Positions 16,088-18,036 of a stretch of DNA of 18,036 bases are shown here, one piece after another. Both the position numbers and the translations under genes were made by a program. Position 1 is the stretch's first letter, and every line of letters starts with the position of its first letter. The DNA comes from Desulfobacteraceae bacterium (GTDB lineage Bacteria > Desulfobacterota > Desulfobacteria > Desulfobacterales > BuS5), in assembly GCA_030592105.1 (NCBI GenBank), contig JAUVKE010000013.1, positions 1 through 18,036 on the forward strand, in the 5' to 3' direction. The notes under the pieces were generated by a model. That model worked only from the letters and a program-made list of their open reading frames with translations. It made no database searches and was not told the DNA's origin.

Positions 16088-16662
16088 TCGTGATGATTGA
16101 TAATTATGACTCATTCACATACAATCTTGTCCAGTACCTTGAGGAGTTAGGTGCAGATGTACAGGTGCTTAGAAACGATGTCTGTACTCTGGAAGAGCTT
16201 GTTGCCATGAATCCGGCCGGTCTTGTAATATCTCCGGGGCCAGGGGGGCCAGGGGCTGCTGGCATCTCTGTTAAGGCAATAAAAGAATTTTCGGATAAAA
16301 TACCGATTTTAGGGGTTTGCCTGGGGCATCAGTCCATTGCTGCCGCTTTTGGGTGTGAAATAGTCCCTGCAAAACGTATAATGCATGGAAAAACCTCAAA
16401 GATTTATTCTGATGGATCAGGCTTGTATAAAGGGATAGACTCTCCTTTTACAGCAATGCGCTATCATTCCCTTTCTGTCTCTTCCGAAAAATTTTCGGAT
16501 TGTTTAATAGTAACTTCTAAAACTAAAGATAATGAAATAATGGGAATAAGGCATAAGGAAAATCCAACAGAAGGGATACAATTTCATCCTGAATCGATTA
16601 TGACTCCGTCGGGAATGCACCTTTTAAGTAATTTTTTGAAACTTACCAATGGAGAAAGGTAA
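16084..16662 (+). CDS. trpG: Anthranilate synthase component II (glutamine amidotransferase)
   Basis: 192 residues, a stand-alone class I amidotransferase that releases ammonia from glutamine for TrpE. The catalytic triad is visible: Cys79 in GVCLGHQ, and His168 and Glu170 in QFHPES. The oxyanion loop SPGPGGP is at 50-56. The N-terminal IDNYDSFTYNLVQYL is typical. It overlaps trpE by four bases and is followed two bases later by trpD. PabA-type proteins look alike, and one such subunit can serve both pathways; the trp context makes TrpG the main role. Confidence 0.96.
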   Translation: MIVMIDNYDSFTYNLVQYLEELGADVQVLRNDVCTLEELVAMNPAGLVISPGPGGPGAAGISVKAIKEFSDKIPILGVCLGHQSIAAAFGCEIVPAKRIMHGKTSKIYSDGSGLYKGIDSPFTAMRYHSLSVSSEKFSDCLIVTSKTKDNEIMGIRHKENPTEGIQFHPESIMTPSGMHLLSNFLKLTNGER

Positions 16663-16664
16663 TA

Positions 16665-17678
16665 ATGTTCAGGGAATATCTGTCTAAAATTATTCAAAAA
16701 GTTGATTTGAGTGAGTCGGAAATGTATCATATGTTTTCTGATATTTTTGCAGGAAATATAACCGATGCTCAAATCGGGGCATTTATGGGTGCTTTGGCAA
16801 CCAAAGGGGAAACCTTTGTGGAACTTGCAGGTGCCGCAAGGGCCATGCGTAAAAATGCGCGGCCTGTGAAAATATCCGTACCTTCTCTCCTTGATACGTG
16901 TGGTACAGGCGGGGATGGCGCAGGGACATTTAATATTTCCACCACGGTTGTTTTTGTTGCAGCAGGTGGTGGCGCAGTAATCGCCAAACATGGGAACCGT
17001 TCCATCTCCAGCACCTGCGGCAGTGCCGATCTTTTAGAAAATCTCGGTGTAAGAATAGACGCAGACCCGGAATTTATTGAAAAGACCATATCAAAAACTG
17101 GAATAGGGTTTTTATTTGCCCCGCTTTTTCACAAAGCAATGAAGTATGCGGCAAAAGCCAGGGCGGAAATAGGTCTCAGGTCGATTTTTAACATGCTGGG
17201 GCCTCTGACAAACCCTGCAGGTGCCGACCGTCAGCTCATTGGCGTGTATAAACCCGAGTTAACAGAAATGTTTGCCAAAGCATTGAACCTGCTTGGATCC
17301 AACCATGCTTTTGTTGTCCACGGTTATGACGGGCTGGATGAAGTTTCAGTATGCGCACCCACCCGGGTTACAGAGTTGCGAAACAGTATGATCAGAACAT
17401 ATGAAATTAATCCTGAACAATTTTTTGGTGACAGGGCTAAACCTGCTGATCTTGCAGGGGGAACCCCCGGGGAGAATGCCGACATAACAAGGAGTATACT
17501 AAAAGGGGAAAAAGGACCCAAACGTAATGTGGTTGTCTTAAACACCGCTTTTGCGTTTGTTGCGGCAGGGTGTGCCAAAGATTTTAAGCAGGGTATATCC
17601 ATGGCAAAAGATTCCATAGACAGTGGCGCCGCGATAATGAAATTAGAAGAGCTTGTGAAATTGTCTGAGAGCGTGTAA
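16665..17678 (+). CDS. trpD: Anthranilate phosphoribosyltransferase
   Basis: 337 residues, the usual length. It joins anthranilate to PRPP. The N-terminal helical domain (1-65) is followed by the PRPP-binding DTCGTGGDGAGTFNIST (77-93), then KHGNRS (108-113) and SADLLENLGV (120-129), and later RSIFNMLGPLTNPA. GGAGAAAGG at the end of trpG provides the ribosome binding site. It is not fused to TrpG, unlike the enteric arrangement. Its stop shares one base with the next start (TAATG). Confidence 0.97.
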   Translation: MFREYLSKIIQKVDLSESEMYHMFSDIFAGNITDAQIGAFMGALATKGETFVELAGAARAMRKNARPVKISVPSLLDTCGTGGDGAGTFNISTTVVFVAAGGGAVIAKHGNRSISSTCGSADLLENLGVRIDADPEFIEKTISKTGIGFLFAPLFHKAMKYAAKARAEIGLRSIFNMLGPLTNPAGADRQLIGVYKPELTEMFAKALNLLGSNHAFVVHGYDGLDEVSVCAPTRVTELRNSMIRTYEINPEQFFGDRAKPADLAGGTPGENADITRSILKGEKGPKRNVVVLNTAFAFVAAGCAKDFKQGISMAKDSIDSGAAIMKLEELVKLSESV

Positions 17679-18036
17679 TGGCAAAAAATATATTAGAAAA
17701 AATTGTTGATCGTAAAAAAGAAGAGGTAATAGAAGCAAAAAGAAATATTTCTGAAAATCAGCTTCAACAGCACTTGGATCCGGCACCGGGGAGACGTTCT
17801 TTTTTTAAGGCGTTAAAAGAGCCTGGCCAGTCAGGAGTAAATGTCATAGCGGAAATTAAGCGGGCATCCCCTTCAAAGGGGAATATTTGTGAAAATCTGG
17901 ATCCGGAATATTATGCTGCTGAATATGAAACAGGGGGTGCTGCTGCTCTTTCTGTTTTAACAGATCAGGCATTCTTTAAAGGGAGTATTGATGATTTCAA
18001 AAAGGCCAGAAGCAGGGTAAGTATTCCGGTGCTTCG
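17678..18036 (+). CDS. trpC: Indole-3-glycerol phosphate synthase, 5' part (cut by window end)
   Basis: ATG at 17678 overlaps the trpD stop by one base. 119 complete codons are present before the window ends; a full protein is about 260 residues. The reading frame shows the N-terminal helix (ILEKIVDRKKEEV), then VIAEIKRASPSKG (57-68) with the catalytic Lys61 and substrate-contacting Glu59, and SVLTDQAFFKGS (92-103). It closes the indole ring from carboxyphenylamino-deoxyribulose phosphate. trpF, trpB and trpA probably follow outside the window. Confidence 0.94.
   Translation, partial: MAKNILEKIVDRKKEEVIEAKRNISENQLQQHLDPAPGRRSFFKALKEPGQSGVNVIAEIKRASPSKGNICENLDPEYYAAEYETGGAAALSVLTDQAFFKGSIDDFKKARSRVSIPVL

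Overview
The window looks like chromosomal DNA of an anaerobic, AT-rich Desulfobacterota, most likely a sulfate reducer of the Desulfobacula/Desulfobacter kind. This placement is inferred from gene content (a fumarate-adding glycyl radical enzyme, radical SAM enzymes, an SCP-x-type thiolase) and base composition. No rRNA or other taxonomic marker is present.

Layout. Positions 1-104 hold one copy of a roughly 105-bp dispersed repeat, and an inverted copy lies at 10690-10810. Between them are: a small leftward gene (406-585); a rightward thiolase (923-2191) closed by a strong terminator; rightward mtnA (2298-3401) and a cobalamin-binding-type radical SAM gene (3465-4811); a bidirectional terminator; a leftward, apparently monocistronic X-succinate synthase (BssA/AssA-type) large subunit (4898-7396); an 800-bp divergent intergenic region with regulatory-looking motifs and a possible micro-gene; a rightward MFS transporter (8203-9423); and a leftward GGDEF diguanylate cyclase (9574-10668). 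Beyond the right repeat copy comes a leftward set rlmN-truA-unknown gene (14397 down to 10841). The unknown gene looks like a helical-repeat protein with a kinase-like domain that lacks the catalytic Asp (SidJ-like). Divergent from rlmN is the tryptophan operon trpE-trpG-trpD-trpC (14585 to the window end, trpC cut off), with a good sigma-70-type promoter.

How the genes fit together. The right third is housekeeping: RlmN and TruA modify rRNA and tRNA, and TrpEGDC make indole-glycerol phosphate from chorismate. The left part is accessory. The synthase would add an aromatic or aliphatic substrate across fumarate, the MFS protein could move a substrate or product, and the thiolase could act in the later beta-oxidation-like steps. 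These links rest on proximity only. The synthase has none of its usual partners (activating enzyme, small subunits) within reach, which makes it the most notable metabolic gene here. The pseudokinase-like protein in the RNA-modification cluster is the most notable candidate for an undescribed function.
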